This document shows, piece by piece, positions 52,338 to 62,377 of a stretch of 64,000 nt of DNA. Below the pieces are notes generated by a model. It had not been told where the DNA came from. It saw only the letters and a list, made by a program, of their open reading frames with translations, and ran no database searches. A program made the translations under genes and the position numbers. The stretch is taken from assembly GCF_000384335.2 (NCBI RefSeq), contig NZ_KQ031382.1, positions 682,001 through 746,000 on the forward strand, given 5' to 3'. The first letter of the stretch is position 1, and every line of letters begins with the position of its first letter. The DNA is from Hyphomicrobium sp. 99. GTDB lineage: Bacteria; Pseudomonadota; Alphaproteobacteria; Rhizobiales; Hyphomicrobiaceae.

Positions 52338-52751
52338 TCATTCCCCGTCGTCATCTTTGACGGACGGTGCCGCTCTTTGTAGCGGCTCGTTTTCTGCCTG
52401 CGCCTTTTGAGCAGCGCGGACAACATTTAGAAGACCCGCCGCAAAGCCCATGATCACGAGAAGGATCATCAACCACGGCGCCGTGCCGAATTGCCTGTCG
52501 AGTGCCCATCCGAGCCCACCGCCGACGACAACACCGACAACGAGCTCAGCAGCAAACTTGAAGGCCGTTCCATAGGCGGATTGCTGAGATCCGCCCGTCG
52601 CCGACCGACCGGCCCTCGCCCGTTCCGCTTTCTGCGATTGAAGCGCATCGAGCTTTTGGCCGATTTCTGCCGACCGCTTGCGAATTGCTTCGCGGTCTTC
52701 CGGGCTAATTTCTCCGTTTTCCGGACGCTGACCCTTGCCATCGGCTGACAT
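52338..52751 (-). CDS. atpI: ATP synthase accessory protein AtpI/AtpZ
   Basis: 137 residues. The charged N-terminal part (about 60 residues) is followed by two transmembrane helices (FAAELVVGVVVGGGLGWALD and APWLMILLVIMGFAAGLLNVV), the AtpI/AtpZ layout with a DRQFGTAPW loop. It is thought to help c-ring assembly or Mg handling. First gene of atpI-B-E-F'-F; the F1 genes are elsewhere. Confidence 0.88.
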   Translation of the reverse strand: MSADGKGQRPENGEISPEDREAIRKRSAEIGQKLDALQSQKAERARAGRSATGGSQQSAYGTAFKFAAELVVGVVVGGGLGWALDRQFGTAPWLMILLVIMGFAAGLLNVVRAAQKAQAENEPLQRAAPSVKDDDGE

Positions 52752-52922
52752 GGTTCAATCCATCCAGATCACGAGGAAAACCGGCCTCTCAGGGAGATCG
52801 ACGGCGCGGACCATAGATTTGGGGTCTAGGGGTGTCAAGGAATTGGGCATTATCATATCCACCGCCAGGGTACGGCTAAACCGCGCAGGGTTTGTCGCGC
52901 CTTTTGCGTGTGCGATGCAAAA

Positions 52923-52955
52923 GAAAAAAGCCTCCCCGGAAATGGGAAGGCTTTG
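52923..52955 (-). terminator. Terminator after the small proline-rich membrane protein gene
   Basis: AAAGCC and GGCTTT arms with further CCC/GGG pairs and one bulged A, followed on the minus strand by TTTTTTCTT. Correctly placed about 30 bases past the stop of the minus gene at 52984. Confidence 0.75.
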
Positions 52956-52983
52956 AGTGACGATGCATATTTTTTTATAAATT

Positions 52984-53307
52984 CTAAGGAGTGGAGGGCG
53001 TCTGTTGGCCCGCCGGATTCGGTGAGCCAGGCGCGGCCTCAGGCGCAGCAGCTGGAGGGGCTGTGGGTTGGGCGGCAGGCGCGCTTTGCGGCGTCGGGCC
53101 CTGCTCTCGGAGCTTGCCGCCGGACGAGTAGTCCATCTCCGGTGGCGTCGCATGCCAATAACCTGCGACCAAAACGACACCGACCGCTACCGCGAGGGCC
53201 ATAGACGCTAGCAGTACCCGAAAGTTTCCTTTCCGGGGCGAGGCCTGCCGAGCTTCCGTCGGGTCGAGGGAAGTGCGTCGTGCGCGAGGATCATTCGGTG
53301 GTTGCAT
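52984..53307 (-). CDS. Single-pass membrane protein with Pro/Ala-rich tail
   Basis: 107 residues from the ATG at 53307 with AGGAGA six to seven bases upstream; the frame continues to 53349 without support. A basic N-terminus (RARRTSLDPTEARQASPRKG) is followed by one helix (VLLASMALAVAVGVVLVAGYW, about 32-52) and a periplasmic Pro/Ala/Gln-rich tail. Function unknown. Located between the Fo operon and smc. Confidence 0.65.
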   Translation of the reverse strand: MQPPNDPRARRTSLDPTEARQASPRKGNFRVLLASMALAVAVGVVLVAGYWHATPPEMDYSSGGKLREQGPTPQSAPAAQPTAPPAAAPEAAPGSPNPAGQQTPSTP

Positions 53308-53417
53308 TGGGCGGTCTCCTGTCTCCAGGAAAACGAAACGTGCGCCCATGTCCGTGGTTCCCGAGAGGTTAACCTCCCTGTCCGCATAAATCGCGCAATC
53401 GAAGATATTTCGGCGGT

Positions 53418-56400
53418 TTAGCTCGCTTCTCGGAAGCTTTGTGCAGTCTGCAGATCGACCGACACGAGCTGCGAAACGCCCTTTTCGGCCATCGTGACAC
53501 CGAACAGCCGGTTCATCCGCGCCATCGTCATCGGATGGTGCGTAATGACGAGGAAGCGCGTCGCCGTCTCGGTCGACATCTGCTCCATGAGCCGGCAGAA
53601 GCGGTCGACGTTGGCATCGTCGAGTGGCGCGTCGACTTCGTCCAGAACACAGATCGGCGAGGGGTTTGTCAGAAACACCGCGAAGATCAGCGACAAGGCG
53701 GTCAGCGTCTGCTCGCCGCCCGATAGCAAAGAGAGCGTCGCAGGCTTTTTGCCGGGTGGCTTCGCGATGATTTCAAGGCCGCCCTCGAGCGGATCCTCCG
53801 GGCTCTCGATCATTTCGAGCCGTGCCTCGCCGCCGCCGAACAGATGCGTGAACAGCCGCTCGAAATGCGCGTTCACCGTCGCGAACGCCTCGTCGAGCCG
53901 CGACTTCCCCTCGCGATTGAGCTGCTGAATGGCGCCCCGAAGCTTCGCAATAGCTTGCTCGAGATCGTCGCGTTCGGCGATCAGACTTTCGAGCTGCTTG
54001 GAAACCTCGACAAGGTCCTCGTCCGCTTGCAGGTTGACGCCGCCCAGACGCTCCCGGTCGGCCTTGAGCCGCGTCAAATGCCTCTCCACATCGGCAAGTG
54101 CTGGAATGGCCGAGGCCTCGGGAAGTCCCGCGAGCGTGAGGCAAGCTTCCGGCGCGACGTCGAATGTCTCCCGGATATGCCGGGCCGCTTCCTGCCGCCG
54201 CTGCCGCGCATTCTCAAGACGCGTTTCGATGCGCGCATTCGCTTCCCGCGCAGCAGAAACTTCGGCTTGAATGGCTCGGAGAGACTCGGTCGCAACGCGG
54301 ATCGCGTTCTCCGCGGAAGCGAGCTTATCCGCGGCCTCGCGCCGTTCGTCGTCGGCACGGGAGAGAGCCGACAGCAGCGTTTCGCGTTGAGCCGCGATGC
54401 GCTCTGGCAAATCAGCTGTCGCCGCCATTTCATCGCGCGCCTCTTTGAGGCGAGCATCAAGAGCCTGAACTTGCGCTTCGGCGCTTTGCTGACGGGCATG
54501 CCAACGCGCGATTTCTGCGGTTGCGTGACGGATGCGCTCGGCTCGGATCTGCTTGTCCCGTTCGAGACTGCCGAGACGCGCCCGCGATTCCGCGACCTCG
54601 CGGCGGGCTTCTTCGGCTTCCGTTTGAGCGGTTTTGAGCTGCGGTTCGAGATCTTCGCCAACGCTCATCGTCACGATGTGCGCTTCAATTTCGACGTGGC
54701 GTGCCTGCGCGTTGGTCAACTCTTCGTCGGCGCGCGCACGTTGCGCCGTCGCCGCGGCAAGCCGCGTTTCGCTCTCGCGCTGAAGCTTCTCGAGACCCGT
54801 CAGCTGCTGGCGGACTTGTGCAAGTTCGTTCTGCTTTTCGCGCCAAAGCTGGCGAAGCCTGCGTTCCTCGGCCTCCGCATGCTGTTGAGCCGCAGCCGCT
54901 TTGCGCTCACCGTCGATCGTGTCCTTGGCTTCGTTGAGAACGGCCTGCGCACTGCGATCGAGTTCCGCCAAGCGGTTCTTGTGGGCGAGCCGCTGAGCAG
55001 CAGGCGTAACGCCCCCGGCAGCAGCGACAAATCCATCCCAACGCCAGAGATCGCCTTCTCGCGAAACGAGACGCTGCCCCGTTTTCAAATGCGGCTGCAG
55101 ACGTGCGCCTTCCGAACGTTTGACGACACCGATCTGACGAAGCCGGCGCGTCAGCTCCTGCGGCGCTTCCACGTGCATGACGAGCGGTTCGGCATCGGCC
55201 GGCAGCGGGTGGTCTTCAGGCGGAAGATCGAGACGTCGCCAGTGTACGGCAGCTTCCGGAGCAATCGGCGCTTCGAGATCATCGCCCAAAGCAGCGCCAA
55301 GCGCCGTCTCATAGCCCGGAGAAACGCGGATATTATCGACCGCCGGCGGATAAGCGCCTTCATCGGAACGCGCAAGCAGCTTTGCGATCGTCTCACGCTC
55401 GGTCGAGAACGCATTGGCCGCGAGACGAACGCGCTGCGCCTCGTCGCGCCGGGCCTTCGCCTCAGCTTGAGCCGCCTTGACGGTCTCTTCAGCCGTCAGC
55501 GTATCGGCTTCGATCTTGCTGATTTCCTGAGCGAGCGCCTGGCCGCGATGAGCCATGTCGGAAACCCGCTCGCCGTCCGGCGCTTTCGACTTCAGATCTT
55601 CGATCTGCGTATCGAACGCCGCGATCTGACGGGCGATCTTCGCAACAAGATCTTTGCGCTCGGCGAGAGCGGCTTCGAGGCTTCGAAGCTTAGCGCGGGC
55701 ATCCGCAGCGCGATGCGTGATATCGGCGAAATGTGCGTCGGTCCGAACCCGATGCGCTTCCGCCGTCTCGAGTTTGCTCTTCTCCTTCGCCGCTTCCTCG
55801 ATCGCCTTGTGATCGGCCTCTTTGATTGCCGCGAGATCGGCATCGAGGTGCAGCAACGTTTCCTTGGCTTCGTGAATGAAGCCCGTTTCGCGAGCGAGAT
55901 CGGCTTCGAGTTGCTTTCCGCGGGATTCGAGTTCGCGTGCGCGTTCGGCAGCCCGGCTCGCCTCGCGCTCGAGGTTCTCCTGCTCGATCTTGAAGCGCGC
56001 GAGCGCCGCTGCCTTCACGGCCTCCGCTTCGCGAAGGGGCGGCAACTCTTCGGCAAGGCTTAGCTCTTGCTTGAATGCCTTCGCTTCTGCTTCCGTCGCC
56101 ACGCCGAGACGCATCATCGTTTCGGTAAGCTGGGCTTCCTCGTGTTCAACGCTCTGATGCGCATCCTGCCACGTCAGATGCAAGGCAAGCGCCTCTTGCT
56201 GACGAATGTCCGTCGACAGCTCTTTGTAGCGCCGCGCCTGCCGCGCTTGCCGCTTCAGCGATTCCGTTTGCGATTGCAGCTGGCCGACGACATCGTTCAA
56301 GCGCTCGATGTTGGCTTCCGCGGCCCTGAGCTTCAGTTCGGCTTCGTGCCGCCGTGTGTGCAAGCCCGCGATGCCCGCCGCGTCTTCGAGAATGCGCCGG

Positions 56401-56879
56401 CGTTGCTCGGGCTTCGAGTTGACGATTTCGCCGATCTGACCCTGACGCACCAGCGCCGGCGACCGCGCGCCCGTCGCCGCATCTTCGAACAACACCTTGA
56501 CGTCGCGCGCCCGCACTTCGCGTCCGTTGATGCGGTAGGCGGAACCGGCTTCCCGCTCGATGCGCCGCGTGATCTCGATGATGTCGCCGTCGTTGAATTC
56601 GGCAGGCGCTTTTCGCGCGCTGTTGTCGAGGAACATCGTGACTTCGGCGCTCGACCGTTCCGGCCGTCCGCCGCTGCCCGAGAAAATAACGTCGTCCATC
56701 GCGGCGGCGCGCATCGACTTGTGCGAGCTCTCACCCATCACCCAGCGAAGCGCTTCGAGAAGGTTCGATTTTCCGCAGCCGTTGGGGCCGACCACGCCAG
56801 TCAGGCCGGGCTCGATGACAAGCTCCGTCGCATCGACGAAGGACTTGAACCCCAGAAGCCTGAGCCGCGTAATTTTCAT
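53418..56879 (-). CDS. smc: Chromosome segregation protein SMC
   Basis: 1153 residues. The N-terminal ATPase half has Walker A VGPNGCGKSNLLEALRW. Long coiled coils (about 170-500 and 670-1000) flank a hinge near 510-650. The C-terminal half has the signature LLSGGEQTLTALSL, Walker B CVLDEVDAPLDD and the D-loop. It organises and helps segregate the chromosome, together with ScpA and ScpB (not in this window). The coiled-coil region produces long antisense frames, which are shadows. Confidence 0.96.
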   Translation of the reverse strand: MKITRLRLLGFKSFVDATELVIEPGLTGVVGPNGCGKSNLLEALRWVMGESSHKSMRAAAMDDVIFSGSGGRPERSSAEVTMFLDNSARKAPAEFNDGDIIEITRRIEREAGSAYRINGREVRARDVKVLFEDAATGARSPALVRQGQIGEIVNSKPEQRRRILEDAAGIAGLHTRRHEAELKLRAAEANIERLNDVVGQLQSQTESLKRQARQARRYKELSTDIRQQEALALHLTWQDAHQSVEHEEAQLTETMMRLGVATEAEAKAFKQELSLAEELPPLREAEAVKAAALARFKIEQENLEREASRAAERARELESRGKQLEADLARETGFIHEAKETLLHLDADLAAIKEADHKAIEEAAKEKSKLETAEAHRVRTDAHFADITHRAADARAKLRSLEAALAERKDLVAKIARQIAAFDTQIEDLKSKAPDGERVSDMAHRGQALAQEISKIEADTLTAEETVKAAQAEAKARRDEAQRVRLAANAFSTERETIAKLLARSDEGAYPPAVDNIRVSPGYETALGAALGDDLEAPIAPEAAVHWRRLDLPPEDHPLPADAEPLVMHVEAPQELTRRLRQIGVVKRSEGARLQPHLKTGQRLVSREGDLWRWDGFVAAAGGVTPAAQRLAHKNRLAELDRSAQAVLNEAKDTIDGERKAAAAQQHAEAEERRLRQLWREKQNELAQVRQQLTGLEKLQRESETRLAAATAQRARADEELTNAQARHVEIEAHIVTMSVGEDLEPQLKTAQTEAEEARREVAESRARLGSLERDKQIRAERIRHATAEIARWHARQQSAEAQVQALDARLKEARDEMAATADLPERIAAQRETLLSALSRADDERREAADKLASAENAIRVATESLRAIQAEVSAAREANARIETRLENARQRRQEAARHIRETFDVAPEACLTLAGLPEASAIPALADVERHLTRLKADRERLGGVNLQADEDLVEVSKQLESLIAERDDLEQAIAKLRGAIQQLNREGKSRLDEAFATVNAHFERLFTHLFGGGEARLEMIESPEDPLEGGLEIIAKPPGKKPATLSLLSGGEQTLTALSLIFAVFLTNPSPICVLDEVDAPLDDANVDRFCRLMEQMSTETATRFLVITHHPMTMARMNRLFGVTMAEKGVSQLVSVDLQTAQSFREAS

Positions 56880-56937
56880 TCTACTCGTCAGTCCTCGATG
56901 CCGTGTCGTCGTGGCTCAGGACCGTTGCAAACTGCCC

Positions 56938-57750
56938 CTAGGGATTTGCAGCTGCTGTTGGCGTGCCGTTTCGACTGGCTTGCTCGACGTAGTCAGCGAT
57001 CTCGGTGAACGTCAGCTCTTTCTTGATAAGTTTAGTGCCGATGAAGAAGTTCGGCGTGCCGACGATTCCGAGCTTGCGACCGCGATCCTTTACCCACTTC
57101 AAGTTTTCGATCATGCCTTGATTCTGCAGGCACGCGTCAAACTGAGGGCGAGTCATCCCCACCTGTCGTGCAACAGCGTAGATGGCGTCAAGTCGCACTT
57201 CCTGCGAGACCCAGGACGCCTGCTGGTCCATGAATTTCCCGTAGAGTTCCAAGTACTTGTCGGGTGGTGCGCAACGCAGCGCGATCGTCGCGTTGCCCGA
57301 GGTCTTCCCGATCGGGAACTCGCGCAGGATGTACCGCACCCTGCCGGTGTCGATTAACCGGCGCTTCAATTCAGGAAACGTCGTCTGGTGGAAGTTGCGG
57401 CAATGCGGGCAGGTAAGTGACGCATACTGCACGATTGTCACCGGGGCATCGGGCCGGCCCCAGCTCATCTCGGGCAAGGGGCTCGGCGCCATGATGTCGG
57501 CGACCGTTGGGTTCTGGATGACCTCGCGGCCGCCGGCGCCAGATGCCGTAGCATTTGGATCGCCGAACGGCGTCGGCATGCCATCGGGCTTTTCAGATCC
57601 GGTCGTCGGATAGGCAGCGCCGGAAGCGCTTCCGTCTGCCGAAATGCTCGCCGTTGCGTCTGGAGAAAGCGGCGGGAACGATGCCCCGCAGCCCGACAGC
57701 CAACCAGCGACGAGTAGGGTGGCGGCAAGACCCAGCGAACGGACGAGCAT
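56938..57750 (-). CDS. DsbA-family thiol-disulfide protein, probable lipoprotein
   Basis: 270 residues from the ATG at 57750. The signal ends in the lipobox LSGC near residue 21, so it is likely lipid-anchored. After a low-complexity linker (about 25-85), the thioredoxin-fold domain carries the CPHC active site in YASLTCPHCRNFHQ (near 115) and the cis-Pro loop GTPNFFIG near 240. It has the alpha-helical insertion of DsbA-like DSBA/thioredoxin_4 proteins. It should catalyse disulfide formation or isomerisation in the periplasm. It is adjacent to a paralogue with the same motif. Confidence 0.88.
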   Translation of the reverse strand: MLVRSLGLAATLLVAGWLSGCGASFPPLSPDATASISADGSASGAAYPTTGSEKPDGMPTPFGDPNATASGAGGREVIQNPTVADIMAPSPLPEMSWGRPDAPVTIVQYASLTCPHCRNFHQTTFPELKRRLIDTGRVRYILREFPIGKTSGNATIALRCAPPDKYLELYGKFMDQQASWVSQEVRLDAIYAVARQVGMTRPQFDACLQNQGMIENLKWVKDRGRKLGIVGTPNFFIGTKLIKKELTFTEIADYVEQASRNGTPTAAANP

Positions 57751-57763
57751 CAAGGATTCCCAA

Positions 57764-58462
57764 TTACTTCGCGGCTAAGAGCGGCTCCAGCACCTTATCA
57801 AAAGCTTCGACCGAAGGAGCCTCCTGCAACCGCTTCCCGTTGATAAAGAAAGTCGGTGTGGCATTGACGCCGAAGGTGTCGCTCGCGCGCGAGCGCTGGG
57901 CTGTGATCTGGTCCAGAAGTTTCTGATCCGTCAGGCACTTATCGAAGCTTTCCTGGGTGAAGCCAGCCTGCTTCGCAATGTCGAAAAGCTTCGGCACCGG
58001 GCTTCCGTTGGCGAAGGCCCAGTCCGCCTGCTTCTCGTAGAACGTCTCGATCAGCGGAAAGACTTTGTCGTCGCCCGCGCAGCGCGCCAGCATCGAAACG
58101 GCAGCGGCGAGGTTGTCGAGCGGGAATTCGCGGAAAATGAAGCGGACCTTGCCCGTATCGATGTACTTTTTCTTGATGGGTTCGAAGACCTCGGTAGAGA
58201 AGTGCGCGCAGTGCGGGCAGGTCATCGATGCGTATTCAACGATGGTCACCTTCGCGTCCTTGGGCCCAATGGCGAGGTCGGCAAGATCCGTCGGCTTCAT
58301 CAATTCGTCGACGGAAACCTCAGCGGGACCCTTCTTGCTCTGAGCAAGGGTCGGATTGGCGCTTGCGAAGGCCAAGCCCGCGACTGCTGCCAAAGCCAAC
58401 AAACCGAAGCGAACGCCTCGCTGAGAGGACAGGCCCGGCATAAAATTTCTGAATTCGATCAA
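57764..58462 (-). CDS. DsbA-family thiol-disulfide protein, secreted
   Basis: 232 residues from a TTG at 58462, chosen because AGGAG lies seven bases before it; an ATG at 58441 has no Shine-Dalgarno. A signal peptide (ALAAVAGLAFASANPTLAQ) is followed by the DsbA domain with CPHC in YASMTCPHCAHFSTE and the cis-Pro loop NATPTFFING. It is similar to the next gene downstream (YAS-TCPHC, FREFP), so they are probably duplicates with different anchoring. The 13-base gap suggests one operon. Confidence 0.88.
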   Translation of the reverse strand: MIEFRNFMPGLSSQRGVRFGLLALAAVAGLAFASANPTLAQSKKGPAEVSVDELMKPTDLADLAIGPKDAKVTIVEYASMTCPHCAHFSTEVFEPIKKKYIDTGKVRFIFREFPLDNLAAAVSMLARCAGDDKVFPLIETFYEKQADWAFANGSPVPKLFDIAKQAGFTQESFDKCLTDQKLLDQITAQRSRASDTFGVNATPTFFINGKRLQEAPSVEAFDKVLEPLLAAK

Positions 58463-58608
58463 GGTCCAACTCCTCATCGCGATGCATGCCGTGGGGGAAC
58501 GGCGTTCGATGACGCCGCCTAGCACGGATCTGGCGCCGGAATAAGCCGAAACCGCAGGTGATGGCAACTAAAGGCCCAGTAATATCCCAGCAATATCCGC
58601 GTATGCCG

Positions 58609-59163
58609 TCAGCGGGTCGAGGAGGCGGCAACGCTTCTGCCGAGCGCTTCGAGGGCGGCGGCAATATCTCCCGGGGGAACGGCGGCGGTCTGGGCCTCAG
58701 CTTTGGGTCCAGCCGGCTTTGGGAAGCCTTTCTGCGGTGAAGCCGCGTTTTCGACGCGGGGCACCTGATGGACCTTGAGCTGGCTGACGGCCCGGTATCC
58801 GAAATACCGATTGATCCGGTCGATGATTTCCTTGTGCCGGTAGGAGACCTCAAGGGCGAAAGCCGGGTCACAGGCGACGATCAGCGTCGCCCCGGCACTG
58901 CGTCCGGCTTCGTCCGCATCGACGGGCGCACGCGCCCCGCGGGGCCATTTGATCGTCTCCGGCCGGGTAAGCCTCGCAAGGTCTGCGCCGACAATCGTTT
59001 CCCACGACGACATGATCTCGGCGCTGTGAAAGCCGTACTTTTCGAACACGGCCGCCGTCACTTTGGGCACAAACGCCCCGACAGCCTTCGCAAATTGGCC
59101 CTTTACAGTCCGCACGTCCGGAGGCAACGGGCGCATCTGAGCTGTGGGTTCTTTAGTGCTCAA
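58609..59163 (-). CDS. DciA family (DUF721) replication protein
   Basis: 184 residues from a TTG at 59163. The DUF721 core is seen as SSWETIVGADLARLTRPETIKWPRG, then TLIVACDPAFALEVSY and the RINRYFGYRAVSQLKVHQ segment. DciA is the ancestral loader of the DnaB replicative helicase in bacteria that lack DnaC/DnaI. The C-terminal part is a disordered Pro/Lys-rich extension. Divergent from mutY; lies upstream of the dsbA pair, with a likely shared transcript. Confidence 0.85.
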   Translation of the reverse strand: MSTKEPTAQMRPLPPDVRTVKGQFAKAVGAFVPKVTAAVFEKYGFHSAEIMSSWETIVGADLARLTRPETIKWPRGARAPVDADEAGRSAGATLIVACDPAFALEVSYRHKEIIDRINRYFGYRAVSQLKVHQVPRVENAASPQKGFPKPAGPKAEAQTAAVPPGDIAAALEALGRSVAASSTR

Positions 59164-59260
59164 GGGCGTCTCTCATCACGGTAGGCTTGTGGCGACGGAA
59201 AGGAGGTCTAGCATTGTCGATGCGATTCGAGGTTTCCGCGCAACCGGAGATAAAGGGCGC

Positions 59261-60391
59261 ATGGGCGCGGTCCAGGAAAATGCAGCTCTTCGCAGGCGAC
59301 AGCAGCAGCTGCCGTTGCGTCCGGCTGGGCCGATGACGGTCAAGGCGCTGCTTGCCTGGTATGAAGCCGAGCGTCGCGACCTCCCTTGGCGGTATGGTCC
59401 GCGCAAAAAAGCTGATCCCTACCGCGTCTGGCTGTCCGAAATAATGCTGCAGCAGACGACCGTGAAGGCCGTCGTTCCATACTTTCAGAAATTTGTCGCC
59501 CGTTGGCCGACGGTCACCGCGCTCAGCCAAGCGCAGCTGGAAGAGGTCCTGCAGCAATGGGCTGGCCTCGGGTATTATTCACGCGCACGCAATCTCAAGG
59601 CCTGTGCTGACGCGGTCGCACGCGATTACGGCGGTGAATTCCCGAAGAGCGAAAGCGAGCTTCTGAAGCTGCCGGGCATCGGCCCGTACACGGCCGCGGC
59701 GATTTCTGCGATCGCGTTCGGCGAAAAGGCGACGCCCGTCGATGGCAATATCGAGCGTGTCGTGTCGCGGCTGTTTGCGGTGAGGCAACCTCTGCCCGCC
59801 GCCAAGCCCGAAATTCGCAGACTCGCCGCAACGCTCACGCCGCAGCGACGCGCGGGCGACTTCGCGCAAGCGATGATGGACCTCGGCGCCGAGATCTGCA
59901 CGCCGAGAAAGCCGTCGTGTCTCGTCTGTCCCTTGCAACAGGATTGCTCGGCAAGCGCTCAAAACCTCGCCGAACTCCTGCCTATGCGCGGCGTGAAGAC
60001 CGCGCGCCCGTCACGATACGGAGTGGCTTTCCTCGTGCAGCGGGAAGATGGCGCGGTCCTTTTGCGTCAACGTCCCGAAGCCGGGCTGCTCGGTGGAATG
60101 CTCGAGGTGCCGTCGACGCCGTGGGTTGACGCATTGCCCGCGAAAAAGGAGGCCCTGCGCGGCGCTCCCGTTACGACGTCGTGGCTACCGGTGCCGGGCG
60201 CCGTCGTCCACGTCTTCACCCACTTTCGGCTCGAGTTGATCGTCTACCGCGCGCTCGTCCCAATCGATACGAGCTTCACGCTCTGGGCCGAGCAGGAGCG
60301 CTGCCGATGGGTTCATCGCCGCGACCTTCACGCGCAAGCCTTGCCGAGCGTGATGAAGAAAGTCATCGCGCACGGCCTAGCTGACAACTGA
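59261..60391 (+). CDS. mutY: A/G-specific adenine glycosylase
   Basis: 376 residues from the ATG at 59261 (GGAG upstream); the open frame reaches 59144. The helix-hairpin-helix glycosylase domain has WLSEIMLQQTTVKAVVPYF (catalytic Glu), LPGIGPYTAAAISAIAFG (HhH-GPD with the Asp further on in VDGNIERV) and the [4Fe-4S] loop CTPRKPSCLVCPLQQDC. The C-terminal NUDIX-like domain (about 235-370) recognises 8-oxoguanine. It removes A mispaired with 8-oxoG. Confidence 0.95.
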   Translation: MGAVQENAALRRRQQQLPLRPAGPMTVKALLAWYEAERRDLPWRYGPRKKADPYRVWLSEIMLQQTTVKAVVPYFQKFVARWPTVTALSQAQLEEVLQQWAGLGYYSRARNLKACADAVARDYGGEFPKSESELLKLPGIGPYTAAAISAIAFGEKATPVDGNIERVVSRLFAVRQPLPAAKPEIRRLAATLTPQRRAGDFAQAMMDLGAEICTPRKPSCLVCPLQQDCSASAQNLAELLPMRGVKTARPSRYGVAFLVQREDGAVLLRQRPEAGLLGGMLEVPSTPWVDALPAKKEALRGAPVTTSWLPVPGAVVHVFTHFRLELIVYRALVPIDTSFTLWAEQERCRWVHRRDLHAQALPSVMKKVIAHGLADN

Positions 60392-60414
60392 GCCTGATAA
60401 TCGAGAGACGAACT

Positions 60415-61542
<1,128 letters not shown>

Positions 61543-61663
61543 CTACGCTACGAATTACAAATCGCTCGCGCCTGATACTCACAGCGCGGGCCGGAGAGCT
61601 TTGTACATGATCGGAAGCGCTCGTGAATACTCGTTCGACACACGCAAGCGATTTATATTTTTC

Positions 61664-61668
61664 GATTC
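61664..61668. promoter_or_regulatory. GANTC methylation site upstream of ccrM
   Basis: The only GANTC in the 164-base ccrM-rnhB intergenic region (61531-61694). In Caulobacter the ccrM promoter is methylation-sensitive, so this site could feed back on ccrM. Single sites are common by chance, so this is weak evidence. Confidence 0.3.
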
Positions 61669-61694
61669 GATGTGCAACTTGAGCCGCTTGCGGA

Positions 61695-62345
61695 CTAAGC
61701 GTCGGCAAACCCAAGTCCGAGGCCGAGTGCAAGCTGCACGGGTTTGAACGATCTCCGGTGCGCCGCGGAGACGCCGAGCTTGTCGATCGCCGCCTGATGT
61801 TCAGGCGTGCCGTACCCCTTGTGGCGTTCGAAGCCGTAGCCGGGAAAATCGCGCGCCATCTCCATCATCAGACGGTCGCGCGTGACCTTCGCCACAATCG
61901 AGGCTGCTGCAATCGAAAGGCATTTGGTATCGCCTTTGACGATCGTTCGCGTCGCCATCGAAACTCTCGGCGCCTTATTGCCGTCGACGAGCACCAGCTT
62001 CGGAGCCTCGGCAAGCTGGCCGATGGCCTGAGCCATCGCCCACAGAGTGGCGCCGAGAATGTTCTCGCGATCGATCCGCTCGACATCGGCCACGCCGACC
62101 GCGACGACCGCGACCTTCATGATGCGCCGGTAGAGATAAGCGCGAGAGTCTTCGTCGAGCGTTTTGCTGTCGTCGATATTCGCCGGGATCTTATCTGGAT
62201 TGAGGATGACGGCTGCCGCAACGACAGGTCCGGCCCACGGTCCTCGTCCCGCCTCATCCACGCCGGCGATCGGCCGGAAGCCGAGCAGATGCTCTGCGGC
62301 CTCGAGTTCGAACGTCGGCTTTATGCGCGAATCGGCGATTCTCAT
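61695..62345 (-). CDS. rnhB: Ribonuclease HII
   Basis: 216 residues. Catalytic residues are seen in IAGVDEAGRGPWAGPV (Asp-Glu near 30), LVLVDGNKAPR (Asp near 118) and AASIVAKVTRDRLM (Asp near 155), with the substrate-linked GYGFERHKGYGTPEH. It cleaves at single ribonucleotides in DNA and RNA-DNA hybrids. It lies 32 bases after the upstream radical SAM gene and precedes ccrM on the same strand. Confidence 0.96.
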   Translation of the reverse strand: MRIADSRIKPTFELEAAEHLLGFRPIAGVDEAGRGPWAGPVVAAAVILNPDKIPANIDDSKTLDEDSRAYLYRRIMKVAVVAVGVADVERIDRENILGATLWAMAQAIGQLAEAPKLVLVDGNKAPRVSMATRTIVKGDTKCLSIAAASIVAKVTRDRLMMEMARDFPGYGFERHKGYGTPEHQAAIDKLGVSAAHRRSFKPVQLALGLGLGFADA

Positions 62346-62377
62346 TCGCCAGTTTGGTCATCGCGCTTGACCGCCTG

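Noticed and set aside
53844-56063. 739-codon open frame antisense to smc
   Set aside because: SMC coiled-coil codons give few antisense stops. The frame has Arg/Leu/Phe-rich composition and no motif; smc itself is complete.
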